Of a DNA stretch of 64,000 nucleotides, positions 62,461-64,000 are shown piece by piece. Both the position numbers and the translations under genes were made by a program. The stretch is from the NCBI GenBank assembly GCA_035771175.1, contig CM069600.1, positions 3,451,210 to 3,515,209 of the forward strand, in the 5' to 3' direction. The number at the start of each line of letters is the position of its first letter. Positions within the stretch are counted from its first letter, which is position 1. Below the pieces are notes generated by a model that made no database searches, had not been told where the DNA came from, and worked only from the letters and a program-made list of their open reading frames with translations. The stretch comes from Paratinospora sagittata. Its lineage: Eukaryota > Streptophyta > Magnoliopsida > Ranunculales > Menispermaceae.

Positions 62461-62705
62461 TTTGTTTGTAAAGAGTTCTAATACACCATAAGCATGTGTT
62501 TTTCATCATGTTCTACTCTTCTTCCACTTCATGAATTCTTCGTCCTCATCACTATTATCATCATCATAGTACCACTCTTCCTCAACTTCATCATCGTCTC
62601 CCTTCAGGGCAACTCCTTGCAAATAACAAAACCAAACCCTTGAATCAGATTCACATAGCAAAGTGTTTATGTCTATATCAGCTTGATATACATAGTTGGA
62701 CATCT
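62460..62705 (-). pseudogene. Second CCT 3' exon fragment
   Basis: Part of the final CCT exon (G-V-A-L-K then the acidic D-D-E-V-E-E-E and Y-D-D-D-N-S block) plus flanks 'ttctaatacaccataagcat' and 'gtttatgtctatatcagctt' that match 30610-30870. The middle of the exon is deleted. It is followed by sequence matching 33880-33955, so exons between are missing from this copy. Confidence 0.75.
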
Positions 62706-62769
62706 ACTTATCAACTATATCTTAAGAACATTTTCTAAAAGAGAATTTTCGCAAGAAATTATTACTTTT

Positions 62770-63055
62770 TCAAGAAAAAATTTCTCGGCCACCAAACACA
62801 CCTTGAGAGACAACTTAGAAAATGCATTTTTTTAATGATTCGGAAATAAGGATTGAACAGGGAAACAAAAAAATAAAATAATAGAAAACATATTTTTATC
62901 ATTTTCTAAAAATAACTTATTTTCTGAAAAAAAAAAAAAAAAAGTAAAAAAACTGTTTTCTAAATTTACTCAACCAAATCCGTATTCCATGTTTTTAGAA
63001 TTTTGGACATAGAAAATTGTATTCGAATTACAAACTAAACGAGGCATAGTTGGCA
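62770..63055. mobile_element. MITE with flank, empty site of the Copia insertion
   Basis: 'ctcggccaccaaacacacct' to 'gattcggaaa' matches 33885-33957, and the sequence then continues as after 39533 without the 5.6-kb Copia element or its aaaca duplication. The MITE end 'acaaactaaacgaggca' is at about 63040. Confidence 0.65.
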
Positions 63056-63430
63056 TGTCACCGTAATTTTAATGTAGGATCCCAGATTTGACACGGTGGA
63101 TCTCTCGTCATCCTTATTTGTAACCCAGTACTTTTCTAAAATATAATGTTTAAAAAAATAAAAAAAAATCCATAAACCATAAAATATAAAATTTAGTTTA
63201 TAAATTATAAAAATTACCTAAAACGCCCCAATTGATAGAACAAAAAAGAAATTGCAAACTACCCGTATAAACAAACAGGACAATGGAATAGAGATGTAAG
63301 ACGGATGTTTTAATTTTATGGTGGAAAAGCAATCCTATATCCTGATAATAAGCACACACACTCGGCATTTTCCAGCTTCTTCACTCCCTCTCAAAACTCA
63401 TAACTGTCATCTTAACTGTCATAACTACCA

Positions 63431-64000
63431 ATGGCTTCCACTCAATCACTCCCAGTCCCAGCTTCAACAACCTCCCTCCCTCTCACTTTACAAACTTCCT
63501 CTTCTTCCCACCACAATCAACAACAACATCAGCACCTACCCACCATTCCAAAACAGTTAAAAACTCCCCCAAAAAATCCTTCTACTACTACTACTAGTAC
63601 TACTACAAATCCAAAACCAGCCACTTGGTGGGTCGAGACGATTCGATCTCAAACGCGTTCCAATCACTTCCAAGAAGCCATTTCCACTTACATCCAAATG
63701 ACCACTTCAGGAAACTCACCCGATAACTTCGCTTTCCCCGCTGTCCTCAAAGTCGTTTCGGGTCTCCGTGACTTGTATCTTGGGAAGCAGCTACATGCCG
63801 CAGTCGTCAAATTGGGCTACCATTCATCCCAAGTGACAATTGCCAACACCCTGATTAACATGTATGGGAGATGTGGTGGGAACATTGGAGATGTCTTGCA
63901 AGTGTTTGATAGAATTCCCCTGAGAGACCAAGTTTCTTGGAATTCCCTAATAGCCGCATTGTGCCAGTTTGAGGAGTGGGATCTTGCGTTAGAAGTTTCC
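63431..64000 (+). CDS. PLS-class PPR protein, OTP84-like, 5' part (cut by window end)
   Basis: An open frame of 190 codons from ATG at 63431 (context ccaATGgc) to the last base. An N-terminal Ser/Thr/Gln/Pro-rich segment of about 65 residues, including a Thr run from (act)n, is typical of a chloroplast transit peptide. Then come PPR motifs: E-A-I-S-T-Y-I-Q-M-T, P-D-N-F-A-F-P-A-V-L-K-V-V, L-G-K-Q-L-H-A-A-V-V-K-L-G-Y, T-I-A-N-T-L-I-N-M-Y-G-R-C-G, V-F-D-R-I-P-x-R-D-Q-V-S-W-N-S. The text resembles Arabidopsis At3g57430 (OTP84), an editing factor for chloroplast ndhB, ndhF and psbZ transcripts. Orthology is inferred from the N-terminus only; the DYW end lies outside the window. Confidence 0.85.
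   Translation, partial: MASTQSLPVPASTTSLPLTLQTSSSSHHNQQQHQHLPTIPKQLKTPPKNPSTTTTSTTTNPKPATWWVETIRSQTRSNHFQEAISTYIQMTTSGNSPDNFAFPAVLKVVSGLRDLYLGKQLHAAVVKLGYHSSQVTIANTLINMYGRCGGNIGDVLQVFDRIPLRDQVSWNSLIAALCQFEEWDLALEVS

Overview
This is nuclear DNA of a flowering plant, most likely a eudicot. It is AT-rich, has short exons separated by long introns, and contains a chloroplast-type PPR gene, plant exosome and molybdenum-cofactor-binding (MOSC) genes, and dense plant transposons. Three host genes look functional: a minus-strand mARC/MOSC-domain gene (18301-22328, 8 exons, 321 aa), a minus-strand exosome RRP43 gene (43137-47120, 8 exons, 303 aa), and the first 190 codons of a plus-strand OTP84-like PPR gene running off the right edge (63431-64000). 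A choline-phosphate cytidylyltransferase (CCT) pseudogene lies at 30652-33675 and a second scrap of it at about 62510-62640.

Layout. 1-12540: a higher-order tandem array of about 3.09 kb units, each built of about three related hairpin-bearing modules and one GC-richer island. 12580-18070: gene-poor, with a five-copy minisatellite, simple repeats, a local duplication and a possible minus-strand transcript leader near 17550. 18301-22328: mARC gene with a SINE (17-bp target duplication) in an intron. 23122-30606: a composite unit bounded by about 260-bp inverted repeats that carries a captured fragment of an FLZ (FCS-like zinc finger) gene, interrupted by a decayed endogenous caulimovirid. 30652-33675: CCT pseudogene. 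33960-39527: complete but decayed Copia retrotransposon with a 5-bp target duplication, inserted into a MITE. 39640-42430: three partial copies of an unidentified plus-strand gene. 43137-47120: RRP43. About 47760-57100: a decayed MULE with a FAR1-like transposase fused to an OTU protease domain and, on the opposite strand, a plant mobile domain (PMD) gene. This MULE was itself hit by two members of a TGTAACACCC/TGTCACGCCC...GTGACA element family. A third large member lies at 58899-61841 and a small one in a CCT intron. 62460-63055: a duplicate of the CCT 3' end plus the same MITE, without the Copia insertion. 63431-64000: PPR gene.

The window is best read as islands of housekeeping genes separated by nested insertions whose order can often be read from target-site duplications and interrupted reading frames. 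No tRNA, rRNA or CRISPR was found. Exon limits were placed by hand from splice sites and family resemblance. Element names rest on motif recognition, not on searches.
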